Under the pieces are notes generated by a model. That model saw only the letters and a list, made by a program, of their open reading frames with translations. It searched no databases and was not told the DNA's origin. Shown here in pieces: positions 50,076 through 58,572 of a stretch of DNA of 64,000 nucleotides; positions within the stretch are counted from its first letter, which is position 1; each line of letters starts with the position of its first letter. Origin of the DNA: Poriferisodalis sp965116715. GTDB lineage: Bacteria; Actinomycetota; Acidimicrobiia; Acidimicrobiales; Poriferisodalaceae. Position numbers and translations under genes: made by a program. The stretch covers positions 372,001-436,000 of the forward strand of contig OZ220724.1 in the NCBI GenBank assembly GCA_965116715.1, in the 5' to 3' direction.

Positions 50076-50262
50076 GGCGCCTTCACCAACACTCGCGGCA
50101 GGCTAGTGGCGTGCCTTCGCTTTGGCGGCACCACGACGTCGCGCGACGAGCCATCCTCGGACGTTCGATATGCAGGCCAGCCCGGAAATGTCAGGGCGCG
50201 AGAATGCCGCCGTCGTACTCTCGGAAGCGCTGCACCTCCAGTCCCTGAAAGGGCCTTCGACG
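50076..50262. promoter_or_regulatory. Divergent region upstream of the topoisomerase pair
   Basis: 187 bp between the hypothetical gene's start and the chosen ParC start. Rightward frame-open starts at 50122, 50170 and 50188 lie inside it, so its right part may be coding. AAAGGG about 9 nt before ATG 50263 may serve as ribosome-binding site. No other signal is seen. Confidence 0.4.
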
Positions 50263-52710
50263 ATGGCCGGACCCACCGCACCGACGACGATCGCACGCGA
50301 GATCCACGAGATCGATGTCGCTGACGAGATGCGTGACTCGTTCATGCCGTACGCGCTGTCGGTGACGACCGCGCGGGCGATCCCCGACGTCCGCGACGGC
50401 CTCAAGCCGGTGCAGCGGCGGATCCTCTACGTGATGGACGACCTGGGGTTGCGGCCCGGCACGCCGTTTCGCAAGTCCGCCGGCGTGGTGGGGGAGGTGA
50501 TGGGCAAGTACCACCCCCACGGCGACGGCGCGATCTACGAGGCGATGGTCCGCATGGGTCAGGACTTCGCCATGTCGGTGCCGCTGGTGGAGCCCAAGGG
50601 CAACTTCGGCAGCCTCGACGACCCGCCGGCCGCCTACCGCTACACCGAAGCACGGCTGAGCCCGGCAGCCATGACCATGGTGACCGGCATCGACGAGAAC
50701 ACCGTCGATCTGGTGCCCAATTTCGACGGCGAGCGCTTCGAGCCCGAATGCCTGCCGGCGTTGCTGCCGAACCTGCTGGTCAACGGCGCCAGCGGCATCG
50801 CGGTCGGGATGGCCACCAACATGGCTCCTCACAACCTGGCCGAGGTCTGCGCTGCGCTGCAGTTGGTATTGCGACAGCGACGCCCCAAGCCCACGACGGC
50901 TGAGCTCATGAGCCTGGTGCCGGGTCCGGACTTTCCGGGAGGTGGGACGGTCATCGTCGACGATTCCCTGGCGGAGGCGTACGAGACAGGCCGCGGGACG
51001 GTCCGCATCCGGGCGAAGGCTCATATCGAGCCGCTGACCGCGCGCCGTGACGGGATCGTCGTGACCGAGCTGCCCTACATGGTGGGGCCCGAGCGAGTGC
51101 AGGCCAAGGTCCGGGAATTGGCGTCGAACGGGCGCTTGGAGGGCGTTGCGGCCGTGAACGACCTCTCAGACCGCACACACGGTCTGCGGCTGGTGATCGA
51201 GTGCAAGCCGGGCATCAACGCTCACGCGGTGCTCTCGGAGCTGTGGAGCTTGACCCCGCTGGAAGACACGTTCGGCATCAACAATGTCGCGCTGGTGGAC
51301 GGGGTGCCCCGTCAGCTCGGCCTGCTGGCACTGTGCGAGCACTACCTCGCGCACCGCCTCGAGGTCATCACGCGCCGGACGCAGTACCGGCTGGACCGTG
51401 CAGCCGAGCGGGAGCACATCCTGGCGGGACTGCTGGTCGCGCTCGACAACATCGACCTGGTCATCGCGATCATCCGGGGCGCAACCGACGTGGCGGCCGC
51501 ACGAGCTGAGCTGATGGAGCGTCTTGACCTCTCCGAGATCCAGGCCAATCACATTCTGGACATGCAGCTTCGGCGTCTGACTGCGCTCGAGACGCAGCGC
51601 CTGCGCGACGAGCTCGACGACGTGCGGCAGGCCATCGAGGGCTACCGCAAGATCCTGGGGTCCGACGCACGGCGGCGGACGATCGTCGAGCGTGAGCTGG
51701 ACGAGCTGGTCGAGCAGTTCTCGGTGCCGCGTCGCACCCAGATCAGCCACCGCGACGACATCGTGACTCCCGCAGCCGAGGTGGGGGAGGGGGGAGCGGC
51801 CGGGACCCTCGACCTCGAACGGGACATCTCCGGAGACGAGCGCAGCAGCCTCGTGACGCTGTCCACGTCGGGCTTGCTGGGCCGTCGCCACGCGGAAGAT
51901 CCGTTGAGCGCCAAGCCGGGCCGTCACGACGTGCTGGTGGCCACCGCGACCGCATCGGACTTCGACGTCGTGCACTTGGTGACCGACCGGGGGAGGGTCC
52001 TGCGCACCGAAGTGCGATCGATTCCCGAGATGCTGCGGGGAAGCCGAGGTGCACCAGTGCGGGAGATGTTCTCGCTGGCGCGAGGCGAGCAGCCAGTCGC
52101 GCTGTTCGGCCACGCCGGCGCGCCGATCGCCTTGGTGACCCGTTCAGGCATCGCGAAGCGGCTCGACGCCGACTCGCTGGCCTCGGTACGCAGCGGCAAC
52201 ACCGTGATCTCGCTGGGCGACGGAGACCGGGTGGTCGCTGCCTTCGATGCACCCGACGGCTCAGAGATCGCGCTGGTCTCGACGAGCGGACATGCGCTGC
52301 GATTCGGGGCCGATGCGCTCACCGTGCGAGGCCCCGGTGCAGCCGGTGTCACCGGTATGAAGCTGCGGCCCGGTGCTGCCGTGCTGGCAGCCGCAGCCGT
52401 GTCGTACGGGGCATTGGTGGTGCTGGTCACCGACGAGGGCGCCACCAAGGTCACCGAGATCTCCGACGTGCCGACGCGGGGACGGGGGACCGCAGGCTCG
52501 CCGACCGTGAAGCTGGCCGGTTTCGAGACGCAGATCGTCTACGGATGGGTCGGCCTCAACCGCCAGCTCGCCGCGGTCGTGGCCCCGCACGACGACGCTG
52601 GGTCGCCTGATCCGGTGCCGCAGCGACCCGAGATCTCGCCGACCCGGCGCAACGGGCCCGCCAAGCGGGCAGCCCAGCGCATCCTGGCGCTGGGGGAGTA
52701 CCGGTTCTGA
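50263..52710 (+). CDS. parC: Type IIA DNA topoisomerase subunit A, ParC-like
   Basis: 815 residues from ATG 50263. With the next gene it forms a topoisomerase that passes one duplex through another and separates daughter chromosomes. The catalytic Tyr127 lies in AAYRYTEARLSP, preceded by the QRDR text YHPHGDGAIYE, where Glu at the second key position is the ParC form and Gly replaces the usual Ser. The C-terminal beta-pinwheel region (about 510-790) lacks a clear GyrA box of the QRRGGKG kind; the nearest is PTRGRGTAGSP. That and the pairing with parE favour topoisomerase IV over gyrase. Coupled to parE by a TGATG overlap. Confidence 0.87.
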   Translation: MAGPTAPTTIAREIHEIDVADEMRDSFMPYALSVTTARAIPDVRDGLKPVQRRILYVMDDLGLRPGTPFRKSAGVVGEVMGKYHPHGDGAIYEAMVRMGQDFAMSVPLVEPKGNFGSLDDPPAAYRYTEARLSPAAMTMVTGIDENTVDLVPNFDGERFEPECLPALLPNLLVNGASGIAVGMATNMAPHNLAEVCAALQLVLRQRRPKPTTAELMSLVPGPDFPGGGTVIVDDSLAEAYETGRGTVRIRAKAHIEPLTARRDGIVVTELPYMVGPERVQAKVRELASNGRLEGVAAVNDLSDRTHGLRLVIECKPGINAHAVLSELWSLTPLEDTFGINNVALVDGVPRQLGLLALCEHYLAHRLEVITRRTQYRLDRAAEREHILAGLLVALDNIDLVIAIIRGATDVAAARAELMERLDLSEIQANHILDMQLRRLTALETQRLRDELDDVRQAIEGYRKILGSDARRRTIVERELDELVEQFSVPRRTQISHRDDIVTPAAEVGEGGAAGTLDLERDISGDERSSLVTLSTSGLLGRRHAEDPLSAKPGRHDVLVATATASDFDVVHLVTDRGRVLRTEVRSIPEMLRGSRGAPVREMFSLARGEQPVALFGHAGAPIALVTRSGIAKRLDADSLASVRSGNTVISLGDGDRVVAAFDAPDGSEIALVSTSGHALRFGADALTVRGPGAAGVTGMKLRPGAAVLAAAAVSYGALVVLVTDEGATKVTEISDVPTRGRGTAGSPTVKLAGFETQIVYGWVGLNRQLAAVVAPHDDAGSPDPVPQRPEISPTRRNGPAKRAAQRILALGEYRF

Positions 52711-54854
52711 TGGCACCATCGGCATCATCGACGACCCGCAGAGCCCCGAAAGGACAGGCGCCCAAGATGGCAGACAGCGCTCATCCCGACTCGGGCGAGG
52801 CCACCCCGCCTCCCGGCGGTGCACCTACTACGGGCGACTACGACGCGAGTTCCATCGAGGTGCTCGAAGGCCTCGAAGCCGTGCGCAAGCGCCCCGGCAT
52901 GTACATCGGGGGTACCGGCTCGGGCGGCTTGACCCATCTGCTGTGGGAGATCATCGACAATGCGGTGGACGAGGCTGCCGCTGGGCACGGCAAGCTGATC
53001 GAGATCACGCTGCACCCCGACGGCTCCTACGAGGTGGCCGACCGGGGCCGCGGCATCCCGATCGACATCAAGCACGACAACATCACCGCCGTCGAGGTGG
53101 TGTTCACCGAGCTGCACGCTGGCGGCAAGTTCGGCAACGGCGCGTACGGCGCCTCAGGGGGACTGCATGGCGTGGGCGCCTCGGTGGTCAATGCGCTCTC
53201 GAGCCGGATGGAAGTCGACGTGCATCGCAAGGGCGCCACGCACCGCCTCGAATTCAAGAATCGGAAGGCCGGCCATACCGACAGCGCCGGCCGCTTCCGC
53301 CAGAGCCACAAGCTCAAACGGGTCGGGCGGGTGTCGTCGGGCCGCACCGGGACGCGTGTGCGGTTCTGGCCCGACATCGAGATCTTCGACCCCGCAGCCA
53401 CTGTCGACTTCGACGAGGTGCACGAGCGCATCACCCAGGTCTGCTTCTTGGTTCCCAAGGTCAAGGTCAGCATCGCCGACCGCCGCCGGGAACCGGCTGT
53501 GGTCGAGGAGATTGTCTCCAGCGGCGGCCTGGGCGATTTCGTCGACAAGCTGTCCGGCAGCGACGAGCCGGTGACCGGGCTGATCCGGCTGACCGGCTCG
53601 GAGTCGTTCACTGAGCGTGTGCCGGTGGACGGCAAGCTCACCGACGTCGAGCGCCAGTGCGATGTGGAGGTCGCGCTGCGCTGGACCCGTGCCTACGACA
53701 CCCGCATCGTCGGCTTCGTGAACACCATCCCGACTCCCGAGGGCGGCACGCACATCGCCGGGTTCGAGCGAGCGCTCACCACGGCGGTGAACACGGCGCT
53801 CACCGAGGCTGATCCTCGCAAGCTGCGACGCCTCAAGGACGACGCCCGGGCACAGCGGGAGGACGCCCAGGAGGGCCTCGTGGCGGTGGTGCGGGCGACG
53901 TTCGCCGAACCGCAGTTCCGGGGCCAGACCAAGCGCGAGCTGGGCACCCCGCAGGTGCAGCGGATCGTGGCCAATGTCGTGCGCGAGGGGCTGCGAGCGT
54001 GGTTCGACGGCAGCCATCCCGGGTCGCGCAAGACCCATGTGCGCGCGCTGATCGACAAGCTGGCCGATGCCGTGGTGAGCCGGGTGGAATCCCGGCGAGC
54101 ACTTGACCAGCGGCGCAAGGCCGCAGCGCTGGGCACCAATGGCATGCCTGACAAGCTGGCTGACTGCCGGCTGCATCCCACCGGCGAGCTGCTCATCGTG
54201 GAGGGCGACTCGGCGGCCGGCCCGGCGAAGCGGGCCCGGGACAGCGCCTGGCAGGCGGTGCTGCCGCTGCGGGGCAAGGTGGTGAACGCCGGCAAGGGCA
54301 CGCTGCGCGCTGTGCTCGACAACGCCGAGGCGACGGCGCTGTTCACCGCGCTGGGGGCCGGCTCGGGCCCAGATTTCGACGCGGACTCGTGCCGCTACGA
54401 GCGGGTGGTGCTGCTGGCGGACGCGGACGTGGACGGCAGCCATATTCGCTGCCTGGTGCTGACCCTCATGTACCACTACATGCGGCCGTTGCTAGAGGCC
54501 GGCCGGGTGTACGCAGCCCAGCCGCCGACGCACGCCTTCACCATCGGCGCAGACAAGCGCTTCGTCTACTCCGATGCCGAGCGCGAGGCGTTCGTGGCCG
54601 AGCTGGACGCAGCCGGGCGCCGCTACCGGCTCACGAGGTTCAAGGGGCTCGGCGAGATGGACGACGACGAGCTCTTCGAGACCACCCTCAATCCGGATAC
54701 CCGTGTGCTGCGCAGGATCGGCCTGGGCGAGGCACGAGCCGAGCAGTCCCGTGCAGCAGAGGCGTTCAAGGTGATGATGGGCTCAGAGGTCGAGCCCCGC
54801 CGCAACTTCATCATCAAGCACAGCCAGGCCTACGGCCAAGCCCTCGACATCTGA
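52710..54854 (+). CDS. parE: Type IIA DNA topoisomerase subunit B, ParE-like
   Basis: 714 residues from ATG 52710; ATG 52767 (MADSAHP) is a good alternative because the first 19 residues are low-complexity. Seen: GHKL ATPase motifs (EVLEGLEAVRKRPGMYIG, IIDNAVDEAAAGH, DRGRGIPID, GGLHGVGASVVNALS), the transducer Lys region, the TOPRIM domain with EGDSAAGPAKRARDSAWQAVLPLRGKVVN and ADADVDGSHI, and the C-terminal RFKGLGEMD...PRRNFI text. It supplies ATP-driven gate closure to the ParC partner. Its stop is followed by a 196-bp gene-free spacer. Confidence 0.9.
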   Translation: MAPSASSTTRRAPKGQAPKMADSAHPDSGEATPPPGGAPTTGDYDASSIEVLEGLEAVRKRPGMYIGGTGSGGLTHLLWEIIDNAVDEAAAGHGKLIEITLHPDGSYEVADRGRGIPIDIKHDNITAVEVVFTELHAGGKFGNGAYGASGGLHGVGASVVNALSSRMEVDVHRKGATHRLEFKNRKAGHTDSAGRFRQSHKLKRVGRVSSGRTGTRVRFWPDIEIFDPAATVDFDEVHERITQVCFLVPKVKVSIADRRREPAVVEEIVSSGGLGDFVDKLSGSDEPVTGLIRLTGSESFTERVPVDGKLTDVERQCDVEVALRWTRAYDTRIVGFVNTIPTPEGGTHIAGFERALTTAVNTALTEADPRKLRRLKDDARAQREDAQEGLVAVVRATFAEPQFRGQTKRELGTPQVQRIVANVVREGLRAWFDGSHPGSRKTHVRALIDKLADAVVSRVESRRALDQRRKAAALGTNGMPDKLADCRLHPTGELLIVEGDSAAGPAKRARDSAWQAVLPLRGKVVNAGKGTLRAVLDNAEATALFTALGAGSGPDFDADSCRYERVVLLADADVDGSHIRCLVLTLMYHYMRPLLEAGRVYAAQPPTHAFTIGADKRFVYSDAEREAFVAELDAAGRRYRLTRFKGLGEMDDDELFETTLNPDTRVLRRIGLGEARAEQSRAAEAFKVMMGSEVEPRRNFIIKHSQAYGQALDI

Positions 54855-55050
54855 GATGCGAAAAATATGGAAAGGGCACGAACATCGTTTGCTATGTTCA
54901 CGCGCCGGTGCGCCGCCCCCACCTGAAAAGGCCTTCAACCGGACGGGGCGGCGCACTCGTAGTTGTGAGCGTACCAGCAGTCACCGAACACCGTTGCAGC
55001 ATTGCCCAGGCCGCCGATAATAGACATTATGTCAAGTAGTGCCCTTTTCC
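54855..55050. other. Convergent intergenic region bounded by inverted repeats
   Basis: 196 bp with no gene seen. A 182-bp stretch (54869-55050) has outer inverted arms GGAAAGGGCAC (54869-54879) and GTGCCCTTTTCC (55039-55050), with one extra base. It contains the internal hairpin listed next and AT-rich parts that stand out from the surrounding GC. The right outer arm directly abuts the transglycosylase stop codon. Confidence 0.5.
54908..54956 (+). terminator. Hairpin in the convergent spacer after parE
   Basis: A perfect 12-bp inverted repeat, GTGCGCCGCCCC at 54908-54919 and GGGGCGGCGCAC at 54945-54956, loop 25 nt. It is placed to terminate transcription from either side. No T-run is present. 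Confidence 0.55.
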
Positions 55051-55872
55051 CTACAGCGACTTCTCTGCTGCCTGGCAGGCGTAGGTGGCACGCATCTGGT
55101 CGCTGAAGCACCACGGCCGCCAGCCGTAACGCTCCCAGAGCGCATAGGCAGTGTCGACATTGATCGCCGGGTCCAGCCAGCCATCGCACGGCGATGCCGG
55201 CAGGCTGCCTGTGTCGTACCTCGCCTCCTTGGCCCGGTAGCACCATTGGGCGGCGGTCGTTGACTGTGTGCGGCCGTCGCAGCGAAGATCTACCGGTGCG
55301 ACTGAGGCAGGAAGGCTGCGCACGTCTGGTAGTCCGTCAATGGATTTGCCAGCCCAGCAAGTGGCGTTGAGCTGTAAGAGTCCCCAATCGTTGGTGGTCG
55401 ACACGAGTCGGGCGTTGCACCTTGATTCTCGCCAAGCCATGGCCAGCACCACATCGGCATCCCAGTCCTTGCCGTCGATGATCAGACTGCGAAATGTTCT
55501 GCACTGTGCTTGTTGGCCGTCGTTGAGCAGGAATGGTTGTTCGTCTGCCGGCTCGATCACTGCGGTGGCGGTCTGGATCGGCGAGACAGGCAGATTGGGA
55601 TGCTCCCCCACCGAGTTCGTGGCGATGCCGGGCTCGCGGTACCGGCGCCTGATGACCGGCAACTGCGGTGCTGGGATCGGCTCTTCGAGAACACCGGCAG
55701 TGGTGTAGGTGATCTCGCCGGCGGCTTGCGGTGGGTGCGGGCGCGCGTCAGGGGTCTCGAGGCTGACCGTTCCGACTGCGGTGAGAATGGCAATACCCGC
55801 CACGATGGACCCTGCGACGGCGAGTGCCGCAGTGGCGGTGAGGAGTTGCTTGCGCTGTGCAGTGAACTTCAT
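55051..55872 (-). CDS. Membrane-anchored lytic transglycosylase-like (SLT/lysozyme-fold) protein
   Basis: 273 residues from ATG 55872. An N-terminal membrane helix (about 12-34) with the rest outside, a Pro-rich spacer (about 40-110), then a lysozyme-like domain: AMAWRESRCNARLVSTTNDWGLLQLN with the catalytic Glu149 in the ES motif and the WGLLQLN strand of SLT/goose-lysozyme folds. Cys pairs (C124 and others) suggest disulfides. It would cleave the glycan chain of peptidoglycan. The C-terminal part repeats the ALWERYGWRPW pattern seen in actinobacterial Rpf/SLT-like proteins. It is convergent with parE and divergent from the amidohydrolase. Confidence 0.85.
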   Translation of the reverse strand: MKFTAQRKQLLTATAALAVAGSIVAGIAILTAVGTVSLETPDARPHPPQAAGEITYTTAGVLEEPIPAPQLPVIRRRYREPGIATNSVGEHPNLPVSPIQTATAVIEPADEQPFLLNDGQQAQCRTFRSLIIDGKDWDADVVLAMAWRESRCNARLVSTTNDWGLLQLNATCWAGKSIDGLPDVRSLPASVAPVDLRCDGRTQSTTAAQWCYRAKEARYDTGSLPASPCDGWLDPAINVDTAYALWERYGWRPWCFSDQMRATYACQAAEKSL

Positions 55873-56080
55873 TGCCTGAGGGGGGTGGGCAAACGAGGCG
55901 GGAGCCTAGGTCCACGCGGCGCCCGGGTAGCGGCACACTCCGGCAGCCCACTGAGTTGAGAGCGGCTGCCTCCCGGCAGCCCGTGCAGCGCTTAGGTAGC
56001 GTGAAGGTTCGATGCCGGCGCGCCGCGTGGCCGCCGGCAACGGTTGGGACCGATCGAAGCGAGCACACCGGGGGCAAGCG
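55873..56080. promoter_or_regulatory. Divergent region, transglycosylase and amidohydrolase
   Basis: 208 bp. Contains promoters for both genes. An in-frame ATG at 56012 could extend the amidohydrolase by 23 residues. A CGGCAGCCC/GGGCTGCC-like short complementarity around 55945-55980 may form a hairpin. No gene is seen. Confidence 0.4.
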
Positions 56081-57817
56081 ATGAGCGCTGAGTTCGACAT
56101 TCACATCAAGGGCGGGACGGTCGTCGACGGCACCCGTGTGCCTCGCTACAAGGGCGACGTCTGGATACGCGACGGCAAAGTGGCGCAGCTCGGCGGCCGC
56201 CCGCAGGGCACTGCCCAACGGGAGATCGACGCCACGGGCAAGATCGTGGCACCCGGCTTTGTCGACCTGCACACCCACTATGACGCCCAGATCCGCTGGG
56301 ATCCGTGGTGCACCATCTCGGGCTACCACGGCGTGACCTCGGTGGTGCTCGGGAATTGCGGCTTCGGTTTTGCGCCGGTCAAGCCCGAGTTCCGCGACCG
56401 CTCGATGCTCACGATGACCCGCACCGAGGCAATTCCCTACGAGTCGATGCGGCTGGGCATGGACTGGGACTGGGAGACCATCCCGGAATATCTCGACTCG
56501 TTGGACCGTGCCCCCAAGGGAGTCAACGTCATCCAGTACATGCCGACGGCGTCGCTGATGACCTACGTCATGGGCCTCGAGAAGGCCAAGGCGGGCGAAC
56601 CGGCATCTGACGCCGAGCGCAAGGAGATGGCCCGCCTCCTGCACGAGGGCATGGACGCTGGGCTGTGCGGCTTCTCCATCCAGCGCCTCGGCCCTGACAG
56701 CGTGCAGGCCGACTTTGACGGCTCCCCCATGGTCACCGACATCATGTGCGACGAGGACATCCTGAACCTGGCGCGCGTGCTGGCGGAACGTGACGAGGGC
56801 TTCATCCAGATCACGCAAGGCACCGGCGACATCCGCGCCGACATCAAGTTCCTTGAGGTGCTCGCGGCCGCAGCCCGGCGGCCGATCCTGCACAACGTGG
56901 TTGCACCTGCCCGCAAGGACCCCGAGGTGCATCGACGCCCGCTGCGCTGGATCGACAAGTGCTGGGACCAGGAGCTGCCGATCTACGCGCAGTGTGGGAC
57001 CGGGCGCGCCGGCTTCGCCTTCACCCTCGAGCACTGGAACCTCTACGACGCCTCCCCCGCCTGGCGTGCGGTCACCACGGGCTCCAAGGAGGAAAAGATC
57101 GAAAAGATGTCCGATCCGGAGCTGCGCAAGGCGCTCGTGGACGAGGCCGCCGAGGCCGACCGCCGGCTGCAGGTCATCCAGGCGGGTGTGGGCGGCAACC
57201 CCAAGGGCCTGATCGTCCAAGGCGTCAACCGCCAGGCCGACATGCAGCAGTACGTCGGGCGTTCGGTCGGCGATCTGGCCACCGAACAGGGCAAGCACCC
57301 CATCGAGGTCATGCTGGATCTGTCCCTGCAGGGCGATCTGAATGTGGAGTTCCTGGGCCCCGACAAGGGTTCGAACGCCGAGTTCATGGGCGAGATGATG
57401 CAGTCGCCGTACGCCATTCCCGGGGTTTCCGATGGCGGCGCGCACACCAAGTTCTTCAGCGGGGGTTCCTACACCACCGATTTCCTGACCTGGCTGGTGC
57501 GCGACGAGGGCACGGTGACGCTGGAGGAAGCGCACTACCGGCTCTCCGCACTGGCTGCCCATGCCGCCGGCTTCAAGGACCGGGGCACGCTGCGCGAGGG
57601 CGCAGCCGCCGATGTCGTCGTGTACGACATGGAAGAGCTCGAGATCGACCCGCCGTGGATCGGCAACGTCGAGTTCGACCTGCCGGGCGGTGAATGGCGC
57701 CGGGTCCAGCGGGCCAAGGGTTACGACCAGATCATCGTCAACGGCGAGGTCACGTTCGAGTCGGGCGAATGCACCGGCGCCACCCCCGGCCGCCTGCTGC
57801 GCCACGGCCGCGGCTGA
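56081..57817 (+). CDS. Amidohydrolase-family protein (N-acyl-D-amino-acid deacylase type)
   Basis: 578 residues from ATG 56081, chosen because family sequence begins at once (FDIHIKGGTVVDGTRVPRYKGDVWI). Metal-binding HTHYDAQ lies near residue 68. Other seen features are a NCGFGFAPV segment, QITQGTGDIRAD, the SDGGAHTKFF segment with a late metal-side His, and the amidohydrolase C-terminal strand GAAADVVVYDMEELE. The group includes D-aminoacylases and related enzymes; the exact substrate is open. It precedes the DsbA-like gene by 38 bp and may form one transcript with it and the monooxygenase. Confidence 0.87.
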   Translation: MSAEFDIHIKGGTVVDGTRVPRYKGDVWIRDGKVAQLGGRPQGTAQREIDATGKIVAPGFVDLHTHYDAQIRWDPWCTISGYHGVTSVVLGNCGFGFAPVKPEFRDRSMLTMTRTEAIPYESMRLGMDWDWETIPEYLDSLDRAPKGVNVIQYMPTASLMTYVMGLEKAKAGEPASDAERKEMARLLHEGMDAGLCGFSIQRLGPDSVQADFDGSPMVTDIMCDEDILNLARVLAERDEGFIQITQGTGDIRADIKFLEVLAAAARRPILHNVVAPARKDPEVHRRPLRWIDKCWDQELPIYAQCGTGRAGFAFTLEHWNLYDASPAWRAVTTGSKEEKIEKMSDPELRKALVDEAAEADRRLQVIQAGVGGNPKGLIVQGVNRQADMQQYVGRSVGDLATEQGKHPIEVMLDLSLQGDLNVEFLGPDKGSNAEFMGEMMQSPYAIPGVSDGGAHTKFFSGGSYTTDFLTWLVRDEGTVTLEEAHYRLSALAAHAAGFKDRGTLREGAAADVVVYDMEELEIDPPWIGNVEFDLPGGEWRRVQRAKGYDQIIVNGEVTFESGECTGATPGRLLRHGRG

Positions 57818-57855
57818 GCGGCCGATGAGAAACAGCGCGGCTGAGCGGAGTACTC

Positions 57856-58569
57856 ATGACCATTACTGCTGACACCTACGACGGCCCCACCGAGGTCGAC
57901 TTTCACTTCGACGTGATGTGCCCGTGGGCGTACCAAACCTCCATCTGGATGCGTGACGTGCGCGACCAACTGGGGCTGACCGTGAACTGGAAGTTCTTCA
58001 GCCTCGAAGAGGTCAACCTGCGCGAGGGCAAGAAGCACCCCTGGGAGCGCGACTGGAGCTACGGCTGGTCGATGATGCGGATCGGGGCCATCCTGCGGCG
58101 CGAGTCCATGGATCTGCTCGACCAGTGGTATGCCGCCTCAGGCAAGTCCCTGCACGTGGACGGCAACCGTCCGCACAATCCCGACGTGGCTCGGCACCTG
58201 CTCGAACAGATCGGCGCCGATCCCGCGATCGTGGACGTGTCCATCGAAGATCAGAGCACCCACGACGAGATCAAGGCCGAGCATCAGCGGGTCGTCGACT
58301 CGGGCGGTTTCGGTGTGCCGACGCTGTACTTCGGCGACACCGCCATCTTCGGGCCGGTGCTGCTCGATCCCCCGACGGGTGACGCGGCGCTGCGCATGTG
58401 GGATCTGGTGCTGGGCTGGCTGGAGTTCCCGCACCTGTACGAGATCCAGCACATGCCCCGGGACGAGAAGAAGATCTTCGACACCTTCCGCCCGTATCTC
58501 GAGGCACGCGACTGGGTGAGCATCAACCGCGGCAAGGAAGTCGGTTTCGAGCCTCAGGCAGCGGACTGA
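57856..58569 (+). CDS. DsbA-family (FrnE/HCCA-isomerase-like) thioredoxin-fold protein
   Basis: 237 residues from ATG 57856. N-terminal strand VDFHFDVMCPWAYQTSIWMRD has a single active-site Cys in CPWA, where FrnE- and DsbA-type oxidoreductases usually have CxxC or a related pair. The cis-Pro region GVPTLYFGDTAIFGPV (about 155-170) is clear. There is no signal peptide, so it is cytoplasmic. The single Cys suggests a glutathione/mycothiol-dependent isomerase or S-transferase-like function, not disulfide exchange. It sits between the amidohydrolase and the Baeyer-Villiger monooxygenase. Confidence 0.85.
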   Translation: MTITADTYDGPTEVDFHFDVMCPWAYQTSIWMRDVRDQLGLTVNWKFFSLEEVNLREGKKHPWERDWSYGWSMMRIGAILRRESMDLLDQWYAASGKSLHVDGNRPHNPDVARHLLEQIGADPAIVDVSIEDQSTHDEIKAEHQRVVDSGGFGVPTLYFGDTAIFGPVLLDPPTGDAALRMWDLVLGWLEFPHLYEIQHMPRDEKKIFDTFRPYLEARDWVSINRGKEVGFEPQAAD

Positions 58570-58572
58570 TCG

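Noticed and set aside
54879..54900. Possible LexA/SOS box (GAACAT...ATGTTC)
   Set aside because: The half-sites are 8 nt apart, not the spacing of actinobacterial SOS boxes (GAAC-N4-GTTC), and it lies between convergent genes where a promoter operator is not expected.
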